Positions 12,801 to 24,883 are shown, counted from the stretch's first letter. The stretch is 64,000 nucleotides of DNA from Ulota crispa (GCA_963920765.1 OY987247.1:5862471-5926470), one strand, 5' to 3'. Notes: generated by a model from the letters alone, not told the origin. Made by a program: numbers and translations.

Positions 12801-15800
12801 CGATTCACAATCTAAAATTAGAGCTTCGTAATCATGCTCTCACCTTGGATGGAGTCGTCTTGAACCCATCGTCTGTATCTGCGTCATTGTACGAGTGTCA
12901 GATAACAATCGAGGAAGCATTCACGCCTGCCATACAGCTAGGACAAACTGCAAAGTAATACTCCATCAACAACAGAAAGAGATCTTGCCTATAAACGCCA
13001 TCACTCGTTTGTAGCAACGCTGCTGCTGTAAGGTGAGATCTTTGCAGCCTTCGAGAAACGAAATCGTTTTCTGTGATCATCACTTGACAACACGACCAGT
13101 CAGTTCACTTGCAAGGCACAAATTTAGCTAATCAAATTTAACTTGTGAGATCGAAGTACACATTTTCTGGATGCCTCGACTCTAAACGTACCCAATTCTC
13201 CGCCAGGAGTAGCCTTCCTCTCCATCGGACAATCACACGAGGGGATATATCCGACATTCGCGTCTCCCCTACGGTTTTCAAATGATCCTTGATCATCCTT
13301 TGCTGCAAAGTGTCTCTTGATTCTTTTCCCTGATAGGTACAACAAAACTCAAGTTATTATATTTTCTTTTAGAGGCGGTTTAACACACATTATTAATGCA
13401 CCGATTAACAAAATTTACCATTATTAGAGGAAGATAATGAAATGTGATGGTCGCATTCCCTATGCTCCCGTCTGCACCATTTTCACAAAAAGTTAGCTGT
13501 ACAGAAATCGGAATATTAAAGCCACTAGATGCATAAATACAGTATATATGGCTAATTGCAGTTCACAACCAGGAAAAAGAGGAATATTTCAAAATTGACA
13601 GTAGCCAACTTCTAATAAAAAGATGGGCACCTGCGCTCTCAAAGAGGCGAAGATGAACACTAAAGGGTTTCCGATCGCTTGACAGTGACTTCATGATTGT
13701 CGTTTGCCTTCCTTCTATCGCTGAAAGGTTCAACCCCATGGCCTAAATAGTCCCCAAATATTCAGACGTATCAAGGTATGAGCAATCAAGAATTTCTACC
13801 TAAGCAATGCTCCTAACGGAACATGTATCTTTGCAGGATTGGGATTCCTTCACAGCTACCTCTCACCATGATTGTAATCACTTTTGTAGATGATCCAGCG
13901 CATAAGCTTGCGCAAGTTCCCTGTTCCCAGCAAATATAGTAAGTCTCGTAACCATTGCACTGTAGCATTCTCACCGAATAAACGTGAAACAAGACAACTG
14001 GCACTCTCTGTCATTCAGTAGATGAGAAGGTTCATCGTTCTTTTGATAAAAAACCATATGCTAAATTCGGCTAGGAAAACCAACCTGAACGAAAGGGAAG
14101 AATAAATCTTTGAGTTTTCGACGCAGCTCTTCCGTATTCCATTGTATAACCTCTGGTATCACTTCTGTTATCACTACCTGCAGCAAAGAAGATGAAATCC
14201 ATCCACAGGTGAACGCCGCGTGTCTAGGAATTTTGTTAAGAGCATGTTTTCAATAGGCCTCCACGAAGAATTTACGCACCGTTCTGAAGCTACCGTGTGG
14301 TGAGTTGTTTTCCTCCTCTTCCGTTGCACGTCGAGCACCAAGTCTCTTAACAGACAGATCAGGAAAAAGGATAATCATACGTCCATCTCAATCAGAATGC
14401 AACCCTTCTTCAACTTGGGACCCCCAGATATGCATTCAAACTACTAAGTTTTTCCAACGATTGACTTATAGTTATGTTTCTCAATGAAGTTTAGATTGTA
14501 AACGTGATGGAGCAGAAACAGAATCCGTGACAACTGTTTCTGACCTTCTGAATACTGATAGTCTTTTCTTCCTCCCACGCGGTTCTGCTCAGCTGGAGAG
14601 TTGCAACGCCAGTCGAAGCTTTTGTACGGGACGACACTGTAATACACCTGTTGGCAGCCGAAACGCATCATGAGTCGCTTCATTCGTGAAAAGAAATTAT
14701 TTAAGAGAAATCGAAGAGATTGTGTTTGGTGCGTATTTAATCTACCTCCCAAGATATAAACCGGCGCTTATTACACCGTAGCTCCTGTTCTTTTCCTCTT
14801 GCTGCACGGCAGAGAGATGTTCTTAGAGATCCAGCCACAAATACTCTTCAGATAATCCAGTGCTAGTAAATGCCCGAGTAAATGTAGGTACAATATATGT
14901 AAATTTTCCTGGGAGGATATACCATAGTGAGAGTACTTGAACTAATGGATGGGACTAGGATTCAACAATACATTTTGCATGTGAGCAACGCCGTGTAACT
15001 CCGACTTTTGACTGGTTAACGTTCCCCTGCAATTACAAAATTCAAGCATGGCGTGAGGACAGTGCTCAACTGATTTCAATCTTCATTCATGCAGTAAAGC
15101 AGAGTACGGTAAGAATTTGAAAAACACTGGGCAGTTGCAACGTGAAGGCCTAGGAAGCACCATACCAATTTGAAATGGAAACGCCCTGCAGGCCTTTGCT
15201 GGTGTCGAAGATGATGATCTTACCTTCTGACCGGTCCAATTCAATACTGCGGTACATCCACGAAAATTGTTACGGGTATTCATATTTCAGGTAATTTGGC
15301 CTACTAGCTGCGTCCAGCATCAAATCACTCATGCATGAAAGTGACATTTGTCAAAGCAGCATTACAGTCAGCTGCATGTCAATGTAACCTGACGAGCGGA
15401 AGCTTATCCGAGCTTAATTTCGAAACTTCTTCGACCGCATCATCCTGGACATTGGAAAGTAGAAACAAGAAGATTTCAAAGTATAGCATTAAGAATGCAT
15501 GCAAGCGGTGTGAATGATTTGATAGAGAATGATGCAATCTCCATACTATTTTCGAGAAATGAAATGAAGGAAAGCAATCAAAAGGGGCGAGGGGAAACAA
15601 AAGCAATCTCATCTTCAAAGCAAGTTGGAGTTCTCCTTACCACTAGATATGCAAGGGCTGAGAAGGCAGTGAACTCTGGGCAGGTCACAGTCAGAGTTTG
15701 GCAATCTAAGGCTTTCGAATTTACACATCGGCCGGCCTGTAACCCTAGCCTCTGGTAACAACAACGAAAATTGTGAATGAGAATGAGACTTGTTTGGTAA

Positions 15801-16294
15801 TGAAATTGAAATGGTTTTCGATTCCATCATTCGATGCGCATATGCGGTATTAAATAGTTTGAAGAGTAAATAATCCCTGGAAACCACGAATATATCTTAA
15901 CCTTCTCCACACCTAAAAATAACCCATGGTGAAATGCACGATTGTTCGACATGTCGTAAGCATAGAGCACAGACGATTCTAGGCAAATTAAACTAACTGG
16001 ACGCCATTGATAACGAACCTCGGAGATAGCGGATCTTTCGTTCTGATCTTCTGGCTCCAAGTTCTGCTTTAGCTGCTCCCTGAGGATGTCGAATCCTTTG
16101 TTAGTGCTTATTCTTCGCCTTGCTAGAGCTTTGAGAGCATGACTGACCTGGAAGGGCTCACGAGAACTGGAGCTGCTCGCAATGGAGACGAGCTTGCGTT
16201 TCAAACCAGCACTGTCTATCGAGGAAGAATCATCCTCATGCATTGTGAATGTCGTTTCCGTGAGAATGCTGTTCATTTGCAATTGAGAAAGCAT
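6811..16294 (-). CDS. GMI1: GMI1-like (SMCHD1-type) protein: GHKL ATPase-like domain plus SMC hinge
   Basis: Multi-exon gene (about 25 exons; start ATG at 16294, stop at 6811). Exons I can place exactly: 15902-16294, 15641-15736, 15389-15444, 15166-15246, 14972-15026, 14085-14177, 9357-9608, 8844-9041, 8004-8271, 7717-7908, 7285-7623 and 6811-7123; phases agree across the junctions of the first five, of 9357/9041, and of the last four. The second to fifth exons encode a divergent GHKL ATPase fold (ALAYLVDDAV, then IIIFDTSKGL). The exon ending SPHGSFRT (14280) and VVITEVIPEV (14177) form the post-ATPase linker. The middle holds beta-rich repeats (10.3-13.7 kb). The last four exons form an SMC hinge (ILGIVALLACVSNDLL, ALVDYLGVERMLMIVC, GYLGYAVNLLRF, AVSLDGGLI) followed by a coiled coil. 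In Arabidopsis, GMI1 acts in homologous recombination, and the shorter relative DMS3 in RNA-directed DNA methylation; the ATPase domain favours GMI1. Key ATPase residues look substituted. The exon list around 8.3-8.8 kb and 12.5-13.3 kb is uncertain. Confidence 0.85.
9042..9356 (-). other. GC-AG intron in the GMI1-like gene
   Basis: The exon 9357-9608 is 84 codons in phase 0 and ends in GAG; the following bases are GCAAGT rather than GT. The next exon opens after a TTGCAG acceptor at 9041 in phase 0 and continues the frame (VLE then VKVVSK). No usable GT donor lies at the junction, so this looks like a minor-class GC-AG intron with an otherwise strong donor. Confidence 0.6.
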
Positions 16295-17560
16295 TTAGCT
16301 CCGAAGTATTAATAAAACCTTAACTCAAAACTTCGAAACACTCATCACATCAGCAGAGCTCCTTTTATTCCGATTCTCGACTCTCCAGAAGGCTGTCTAT
16401 TGGCTCTCTAAGAGAGCATAATTCAAAATTCAAATAATTCTGGACTTTCTCTTCATTCAAGGTTGACTTTTATCGCAGATATATAATTCTGAGGAATCCT
16501 CCCTTACAACAGAACAGCTAAGAAAACCTCGTCCAACAACAAAATTGACTAACTCATCAACGAAACGTCAATAAACATAGGCCAGCCTTCATCAATTCCA
16601 ACAAAACACCGATGCAACTAAATTAACGTCAACAACGTACGTCGAGTTCAGCTTACATGAAATCTCTTGAGTCTTGTCCTCCGATCAGCACCTCCTCCTC
16701 CACAAATCATCAAGAATCGGACAACATTGGCATTGCGCGTGTTGTCAAACTGATAAAACCTTAAATAATTTTCCGTAATCTCTCGCTTCTTCTTCGATCA
16801 ACACCTCCACCAGCACTCTACCAAATAAATACTTCGAAACACTCATCACATCAGTAGAGCTCCTTTCATTCCGATTCTCGACTCTCCAGAAGGCAGTCTA
16901 GTATTGGCTCTAGAAAGCATTCAACTTCAAATTAATCTGGACTTTCTCTTCATTCAAGGTGGACTTTATCGCAGATACAATAAACATAGGCCTTCATCAA
17001 TTCCAACAAAACACCGATGCAACTAAATTAACGTCAACAACGTACGTCGAGTTCAGCTTACATGAAATCTCTTGAGTCTTCCTCCAATCAGCACCGCCTC
17101 CTCCACAAATCATCAAGAATCGGACAACATTGGCATTGCGCGTGTTGTCAAACTGATAAAACCTTCAATACTTTTCCGTAGTCTCTCGCTTCTTCCTCGA
17201 TCAACACCTCCACCAGCACTCTCTACCAAATCAATTCAAGAACTCGACAACATCTGCCGCCTTCCAACTCCAATCAGCACCTCCTCGATCTTCCACTACA
17301 CAACTTAAATCATCAAGAATCGGACAACAGTCATTGGCATTGCGCGTGTTGTCAAACTGATAAAACCTTCAATAATCTTCCGTAGACTCTCGCTTCTTCC
17401 TCGATCAACACCTCCACCAGCACTCTCTACCAAATGAAATTCAAAAACTTGACAACATCTGCCGCCTTCCACTTGTAGAACCTGAACAAATTACTGTAAT
17501 CTCTTGCTAATCTTCCTCGATCATCACCTAATTTAACTTACTCCCGTCCTCCACTACGAA
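16295..17560. repeat. Tandemly duplicated upstream region of the GMI1-like gene
   Basis: A block beginning ACTTCGAAACACTCATCACA (about 16329) is repeated from about 16839 with high identity over roughly 400 bp, and a sub-block containing GGCATTGCGCGTGTTGTCAA occurs three times (about 16729, 17132 and 17337). The repeats cover the likely promoter and 5' leader of the minus-strand gene starting at 16294. No convincing open frame runs through them. Confidence 0.75.
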
Positions 17561-17975
17561 AACGATCATGCATCGGACAGCATAGCCATGATGATAACAT
17601 GCATGATGCCCTGGCTGATGTGAACTTAACTAAAAGTACCGCCAATCAAATTAAGCTTACATTTCCTCTATTTTCAGCAATGAGTGAGGCATGTCCGTCC
17701 TGCTCTCGAAATTAAATAATGTTCCACCAGCAAGAAATTCTAAAGGCATAGAATCATATCTGGACTAAGCTTACTTAAAAATGTGAACTCAAGCATCCAT
17801 GGATGATGTTGAGATGAATGGCACCATTGGCCATATCCTTTCGCCATAGCCATTCCAGGATTCATGGACATGGACATGGCATAGTGCTATGGGAGTATGG
17901 GAGATGGTGAGAGAATAGAGGGAGAACAGAAAGAGCCGCCAGGGCACGCCATTACTGTAGCTCATAACTTAACCC
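17561..17975. other. Intergenic stretch, no gene supported
   Basis: Contains a short minus-strand frame rich in Met, His and Ser near 17.8 kb and several ATGGACATGG-type repeats on the plus strand. Nothing extends it into a gene. Confidence 0.4.
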
Positions 17976-18768
17976 TTAACCCGTAAAGGACGAGGCAACG
18001 CTTTGCAACCAGTACAATACGGTGTACTTTTTTTGTATTTGGAGTGCATTCACACCTTTATTTTATTTGAGATCAACAAAGAAGTTAGAGAATAGATCAA
18101 TGTTGTTTTAAGGTAGGAGGCTCATAAATGGAGCATCTAAGGGCTAAAACTGAATTTTGGGTAGGTGAAACTCCTTGGAATGATTTTTAGTAAACTTTCC
18201 TTGAAAGACAAGAAGAATCAGCATCTAATCCAAGTTGTTTCATATTTTTTGGAACTTTGTGGAATTAGTTATGAATATTTGAAATGGAAAGGCCATAGGG
18301 CTCTATAATGGAGCACCTCCTCAAATGTACATGAGCTGTGCATTGTTGAAGGGTTATGAAAAACAAGATGTACAAAAAGAGTACATTTGAGGAGGTGCTC
18401 CATTTTAAAACCTGCTCCAAATTTCAGCCTCCTACCTTAGTGAGGTAGTCAAGATCCCAAATTAAAACTTCTTGCAGGCAGCAAATGCCAATTTTACACC
18501 AACATACATATTATGTACTATAGTTTTTAAGGGTTAAACAACCAAGCAACCATAGTACATAATATGTATGTTGTTGTATAACTAGCATTTGTTACCAGCA
18601 AAAAAAATTAATTTGGGATCTTGACCACCTCACTAGAACAGCTCTAATATATATTCTAACCTCTTTGTTGATCTCAAATGTAATAATAATGTGAATGCAC
18701 TCCAAATACCCAAAAATCACATTGTATTGTATTGCTTACTACGGGCTGCCTACTCCTTTAGGAGTAAA
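17976..18768. mobile_element. Fold-back TTAA-type element with a nested MITE
   Basis: Starts TTAA CCCGTAAAGGACGAGG and ends with the inverted equivalent CCTTTAGGAG TAAA (right TTAA degraded). The two halves are a long palindrome: the segment reading GTGAGGTAGTCAAGATCCC near 18440 is mirrored near 18625, as are the ATACATATTATGTAC blocks on either side of the centre at about 18540. The left arm is interrupted by the TA-flanked MITE at 18109-18439. A one-arm relative lies at 33336-33557. Confidence 0.7.
18109..18439. mobile_element. TA-flanked MITE, AGGTAGGAGGCTC family, copy C (nested)
   Basis: TA at 18109-18110 precedes AGGTAGGAGGCTCAT; CAGCCTCCTACCT precedes TA at 18438-18439. The uninterrupted sequence survives twice in the window, at about 33463 and in the right arm of the same palindrome (about 18635), where CTAGTGAGG has a single TA. 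This confirms a TA duplication on insertion. Confidence 0.85.
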
Positions 18769-19457
18769 TGCAGATTCGCTTATTATACTTATGACGCCTC
18801 CAGCGTTATGGACTAAAGCTGCGCATGCATGCTGTGTGCGCTCACCATGCCTTGAATAATATGGGACAACATCCAATGTGACTTTGAAAGGGGTGAATGC
18901 CATGGCCGCCACTTCCAGGATGGTTGATCGTCTTCCAGGATCAAGAGGCATGTATGAGTGAGATTCTGTCCGAGAATGATCCCGGGTGTCTTTAAATCAG
19001 ATGGTGAAGGATTGTGCAAGTACAAGTCTTTATTGGCCAGGGAAAAAGTGGCAACCACAATGTTTTTGCTAGCTATGAGAAAGATGTCGCCCTCGAGGAA
19101 GGTTCTAGAACACATGGGTTTGAGAGGGAGAGAGAATTTGAATATGCCAGGCAATTTGTCATTTTGTCCCTGTTGCATACTAATAGGACCCCTGGAAACA
19201 TCTGTTGGGAACATCTGCTGGGATCATGTGCATGAGGAGTAAAAACAACAAAAAAGCTGCCCCTCCCCCATGAATACACCATGTCCCATGAAAACCATAA
19301 CTTCATGGTTCCATATGCAGCCAATGTAAACCTAATGTTATTTACTGTGCAGAACTGCCCTCCAACAAGTTCTCCCGTTTTTGAAACTGAACTGGTCATT
19401 CTCTTCAACATAGTCAAATTATAACAAGTCCTAATAGACCTGTTAGTATTTTCTCCA
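18769..19457. other. Less AT-rich stretch with unassigned open frames
   Basis: Composition is visibly richer in GC than the flanking repeats, and both strands carry overlapping frames (minus 18813-19214, 133 codons; plus 19014-19235). None shows a motif I recognise or an exon structure. It could be a captured or decayed gene fragment lying between two transposons. Confidence 0.35.
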
Positions 19458-20373
19458 TTAACCCCTAAAGGACCAAGTCCCCTTTTTTAGCAACATAGCA
19501 ATTTTGGGAGGTACTTAAGATTGGAGATTTTCATATTTTAGGCTGAAATTTTAACAAAATGTGGGAACAAGGTTTATCTTTCATACGCATTAAATTTCAC
19601 AACATTTGAAAGTATGGATAAGAAAATATGGCCTAATATGTTGTTTTTTTTTCTTTAATGGGTAGCCTGGGCAGATTTTAAAAAATCACTTTTTCAAAAA
19701 CGAAAACTCAAAATTGATTAAGGGGATTCATGTGGATGTGGAAAGCTTTGAATCATTGTGTTTTGATCAATGAGATGAAAGTTATGAGGAGTTTTTGTTT
19801 GCATGCAATTATGGATTCTCTACTCTAAAATAAACTTTGAAGTCCTTTATTTTACTCAATTTTCAATATTTTGGAAAAAATACAAAGCCAAAGGACAAAA
19901 TTGTTTTATTACAACATTACAACAGTTGGAATTGGCATTTTTCATTTCCAAAATTAAATTCTTAACAATTTAGTGTTTTGAATCATTCTCTACTTCTTAC
20001 TTACTAATTTTTTCCCACATGTTATATAATTCCAAATGATTTGAAACTTTTTTGACATGTACCCCACTTAAGTGGAATAAGGAATCTAGGGAAGCACCAC
20101 CCACACAGCCTTTTTTCTTTAGGAATTTCACCTCTTGAAGGGTAGTTGCTTAGTTTTTGACAAGACTTTGCTGAATATTCAAACCATTCTATCTTCCAAT
20201 TCATGCGATAGAAGATTCTAATTTTTTTTCCAAAACTTCTAAATCTATCCCACTACAAGATCCTACGGTTACATATACAAAGAAATGTTTTTTGTTTTCA
20301 AATTTGGTTGATCCTCTAAAAATGGCAGTTTTGGAGAGTTTTGTGAAAAATTGCTTGGTCCTTTAGGGGTTAA
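19458..20373. mobile_element. TTAA-flanked piggyBac-like MITE, copy 2
   Basis: TTAA CCCCTAAAGGACCAAG at the left and CTTGGTCCTTTAGGGG TTAA at the right are exact inverted copies over at least 16 bp. The interior has no coding capacity and is related to the element at 58543-59473 (shared AGTTATGAGGAGTTT and TGGATTCTCTACTC). This is the best-preserved copy in the window. Confidence 0.8.
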
Positions 20374-20561
20374 CATGATTTGTAGATATGTGGCTTGAGA
20401 TAGCATATAGCCTTATGGGGATTTTATTGATTTTGAAATGTTCAAAAATTATCCTTCACTAGTGGTTACTATTTAGTTGAGTTTCAAAAAACCCAAAAAC
20501 TTGTTGGAGGACATAGCCCAATTAGCATGATACCTAGCTACTATATTTTTGATTTTGAGGT

Positions 20562-21607
20562 TTAACCCCTAAAGCCTTGGGGCCTTTATTTTGTCAAAAG
20601 ACAATTAAAATTGCCATTTCTATTGCAAAGTGTAAAAAAGTTTGAAAATTGGTCTTTTGCATATCTAACCATAGGATCTTGTACTATATTGGTATAAGAA
20701 TGTTTGTAAATATTTTTGGCACAAATTGCAAAATATTTGCGTTGAAAGCGTAAAAAACAAACTTTTTTGCACCTTGGATATTTGACAATCTTTTTCTGAA
20801 AAAATGTTAAACTTGCATTCAATAATGAAGTTTATAAGTTATTTTTTCAAGAAGATGCTTGAATTGCCCAAAAAACATGATTGTCCATAACTTTTTCATA
20901 ATTATTGTAGGTTGAGAGCAGATTTGGCATGTCTTTGCCAAATTGATTATTCTTTGAGAAAAAACCAATTTGGCATTTCATTTTGTAATTAAACAAGATT
21001 AGGCACTTTCAGAAAAGTTGATATTATTTGGCATTCCATCAAATTTTTAGGTAGAATTAAGCCTTTTCTAAGCATCTTCCACTTTCTAAAATTAGTCATT
21101 GATATAAAATTTGCTGTAGATTGAGCCCTCTTAGAATCAACCTTGACCTTCCATTGTTAGTGAAGCTTAATGGCTTTTATAATATTCAGCATTTCAATTT
21201 TTTGAATTGTTTGACATTGGGCACTTTTGGAGAATAATTTATAGAATAGTTAGGCAAAATTTTGGGGAATTATTTTATGCCAAACCTGCTCTCAACCTAC
21301 AATAGTCCAAATGGAATGAATCAAAGCTTTAGATGTAGAAAAAACTATAACTTATGAGAAAAAAAAAACTTCAAAACAAAATCAACTTTAAAAAAAAATT
21401 GCTGCCCAATCTCCATAAACTTTTGCTTATCTAGGCATAACTTTTACTTTTGGGCATAGATTGGAATAAAATTTATTTTTTGCAAATGCTAATGTGTTTT
21501 CCTATCTTCAAAAAAATTTCAAAAAATCAAGTCAAAAATTGAGGCTATAGGTACCTACCCAAAATCCCATTTGTCCTCCAAGGGGACAATAAAGCTTTAG
21601 GGCTTAA
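20562..21607. mobile_element. TTAA-flanked piggyBac-like MITE, copy 3
   Basis: TTAA CCCCTAAAGCCTTGGGGCC at the left; AAAGCTTTAGGGC TTAA at the right. The interior is shared with elements at 33558-34504 and 60806-61735, for example the AAAATTGCCATTTCTATTGC and TGAATCAAAGCTTTAGATGT segments. Non-coding. Confidence 0.7.
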
Positions 21608-22971
21608 AAGCTAGGTATATTCTAAAGTTTAATTTGTGCTTCTTAAAACTTTTTCTTTTAGGATTTTTTTTTTACCTTTCATCACAAGTAGAGATATCGT
21701 TTGCCCAAAATGAACCCATACTTATTTAATTTGTCATTTTTTTGACAACTTAAATTAAGTGTGGGTCTCAGAATGTAGTTTACATTAACAATGTTTCTAC
21801 TAGTGCATGGTTGTTTCAAAACTTTTTTTTATTTCTCCTTGATTTCTTGCAAAAATGGTTCCAAGCTTCTTGTTTTCTCATGCAAGAGAGTCCATGCTTG
21901 CACTAGTCATATCTTGCTAGGTGCACAAAAAATAAATTGTTATCTCATGAAAAACTTAATTATGCATGAAAACAACAATTTTATTTGCAAGAAAAGATGC
22001 TTTGAGAAGAATTTGTTTTCCCCAAAATTTGAACCCTCCTTGGATCATGACATAATAGATTGGGTACTCTGAAAGAACAAAAAAAATTAGGCTAGTGTTT
22101 GCACTAACACAACACTAACACCGATCTTAAGTATTTCCTTTGAAATATTGTCTTAGCTTGTCCATCGATCTAAGAATTGTATGATTGCTTACAAAAAGGG
22201 GAGACTTACACAATTTTAAAATGGAAAACAAACTCTCAACTATAAACTCAATAAGGAGTTTTGAACTTTTATTGTATATTCATTAGTTCATTATTTGTTG
22301 TGCTCCTATTTGCATCAAAAGAAATGCAATTTGTTAGGGTCAAGAGAGCTTGAAGAGTCAATTTCTGCACTTTTATGCACCTCTTAATGTGCAATATATT
22401 TTTGGATTTCCTCATGTCAAAACCATATATTGCATGAAAAGAAAGGCGGTTTTCTTTTTAGAAAACTATGAGTATTTTGAGTAGTAACCCCCAATTTTTT
22501 TTTTATTGAAACATTGAAACCCATTAATTAATAAGCTCTAAACCTTAAGAAAAACTAGATTTCTTCCCCAATTAATTTTTGCACAAGAAAATTGTGGTCT
22601 TCTCATGCAAAATCTAAGTCTTTTTAGAGGGTGAACCAAGTAAATATGCACATCTAGCAAGTTGTAAAAAAGTGCAAGGTTTAGCCGCATGGGCTTCCTT
22701 GCGGACAAAGTAAAGAAATCATTATGCAAAACCACAATTTTTCTTTTGCAATAAGGACCCAAAGAAAAAACAAATTTTATTGCAAAATGCATCAAGTTTG
22801 AAACAATCAAAGGTAGGAGGCTCAAAAACAATTTGGGCTCCAAGAACACACTAACACAAAGATACATATATATTGAATTTACCAAAGTACATATTGGATT
22901 GTTCAATGTATTGACATTGAACATTTTAAGGTGTGGACCCTTTTTGAGCTTTTGCAGTTTCAACTATACAT
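21608..22971. other. AT-rich intergenic DNA, no gene recognised
   Basis: Open frames up to 141 codons exist on the minus strand but consist of low-complexity Leu/Phe/Lys-rich sequence typical of AT-rich DNA. An AGGTAGGAGGCTCAAAA motif at 22811 resembles the terminus of the TA-flanked MITE family; a possible partner lies at about 24873, beyond the two palindromes. Confidence 0.5.
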
Positions 22972-23838
22972 CACCCCTCAGTATGTTTACGTTCGGGCTC
23001 ACTTTGTCATTCAAAAAACTTTGCATACACTAGAGTATAATTGTGTTTTCTTGCCTTGTATCAAGGTTTTGTGATTCTTATGCAATGTCAATCAAGCATA
23101 CCGCATTTTTGTTCCAAAAAATCAAAACCCTATTTTTGGTGAATTGTTTTGTATTAAAATTCATGGTTTATATGAAAATTGCTTGAAGAAAATTGGTGAT
23201 GAATTTTTTAGATTCCATTTCATGGATATGTAGAAAACATGCATATGCGCATCTTCCGTGCTAAAGAAAACCCCCTTAAGTAACAAAAATTTGGCCTACA
23301 AAAGATTCACTAAAACTTGTGATAGGCCCAAATTTTGTAAAATACATATTTCTAAATTTTAGCTAGCCTTTCATGAAATAAAAGATATATCATGTGTAAA
23401 GATACAAACCTAGCTATAACATTTGAGTTAAACAACAAAATTTGATTTTCATCGAATAATATCTATTTTACAAAAGTTGGGCCTATCACAAGTTTTAGTG
23501 AATCTTTTGTAGGCCAAATTATTGTTACTTAAGGGGGATTTCTTTAGCATGGAAGATGTGCATATGCATGTTTTCTACATATTTATGAAATAGAATCTCA
23601 AAAATTCATCACCAATTTTCTTCAAGCAATTTTCATATAAACCATGAATTTTAATACAAAACAATTCACCAAAAATAGGGTTTTGATTTTTTGGAACAAA
23701 AATTTGGTATGCTTGATTGACATTGCATAAGAATCACAAAACCTTGATACAAGGCAAGAAAACACAATGATACTCTAGTTTATGTAAAGTTTTTTGAATG
23801 GCAAAGTGAGCTTGAATGTAAACATAGTAAGGGGTACT
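22972..23838. repeat. Large palindrome 1 (arms about 370 bp)
   Basis: The left arm 22972-23342 is mirrored by 23462-23838 with scattered mismatches; the spacer is about 120 bp of AT-rich DNA. Shared landmarks include AGGCCCAAATTTTGTAAAA at the inner end and CTTGCCTTGTATCAAGG near the outer end. Part of the arm (CTTAAGGGGG, TTTAGCATGGAAGATGTGCA) recurs in palindrome 3 at 56301-57163, so it belongs to a dispersed fold-back family. Confidence 0.8.
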
Positions 23839-23839
23839 G

Positions 23840-24712
23840 TACATTAGCAAGTAGTATAGTTACACAATGCTTGTTCTGGCATTACTAACAAGTTTGTATA
23901 ACAAAAAATATGAATGGTATTATAATCTCATTTTGTTGGTATATAATTCTCATGCAATCCCTATCAACCATACCAAATTTTGGTTACTAAAAGCAAACAT
24001 CCTATTTTTGGTAAATTGTTTTGTGCCAAAATTACGGTTTTACAAGAAAGTTGATTAAAAAGCATTGGTGATGGATTTTTGAGATTTGATTGCATGAATG
24101 TGTTGGAGACCTCAGTGTGCACATCTTTCCTTCTAACAAGCATCTTCAAAATGTTCAAAATTATTTCAATGGAGACTTGAATGCTAAAGTGATCATGACC
24201 AAATTTAGTAAGATAGATATTTCTTTATTGTAATTAGATTGTGCTATTTGACTCATACATTATGATTGAGCTTGTACCTTTGAGCATGATGATATGTTTA
24301 TTCTGCCAAAAGTTATTAAAAAAATTGAGATGTTTATTCTAATAAATTTGGTCCTAATTACACCAATGTTCAAGTCTCCATTGAAATAATTCTGAACTTT
24401 TTGAAGATGCTTGTTAGAAGGAAAGATGTGCACACTGAGGTCTCCAACACATTCATGCAATCAAATCTCAAAAATTCATCACCAATGCTTTTTAATCAAC
24501 TTTCTTGTAAAACCATGATTTTGACACAAAACAATCTACCAAAAATAGGATGTTTGCTTTTAGTAACCAAAATTTGGTATGGTTGATAGGGATTGCATGA
24601 GAATCATATACCAACAATATGAGATTATAATACCATTCATACATTTTGTTATACAAATTTGTTGAGAATGCCAAAAATAGGCATTACGTAACTATACTAC
24701 TTGGTATTGTAG
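23840..24712. repeat. Large palindrome 2 (arms about 375 bp)
   Basis: The left arm 23840-24220 is mirrored by about 24335-24712. Both arms encode the same short frame in mirror image (23867-24058 plus and 24492-24674 minus), which reflects the inverted repeat rather than a gene. It abuts palindrome 1 directly and has related but diverged sequence in its outer arm. Confidence 0.8.
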
Positions 24713-24883
24713 ATACTCACAATTGAATTTACAAGAGTTCAAAAAACAAAAAAAAAAATTTGGATTAGCCACCAATTCATGTACCTTTTCAAAGGACAAT
24801 TTACTATAAATTATTTTAAGGAGCAAAAATGTGCTCAACACAAAAAATAACTCATAAAGGGTCTCTTATATGGACCTCCTACT

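Noticed and set aside
17800..17900. Met/His-rich frame on the minus strand (MNPGMAMAKGYGQW), reminiscent of copper-transporter N-termini
   Set aside because: Too short, no transmembrane exons nearby, and the Met codons arise from a repeated CATGTC word.
23867..24674. Apparent duplicated small genes on opposite strands
   Set aside because: They are the two arms of palindrome 2 read in mirror image; there is no independent evidence of coding.
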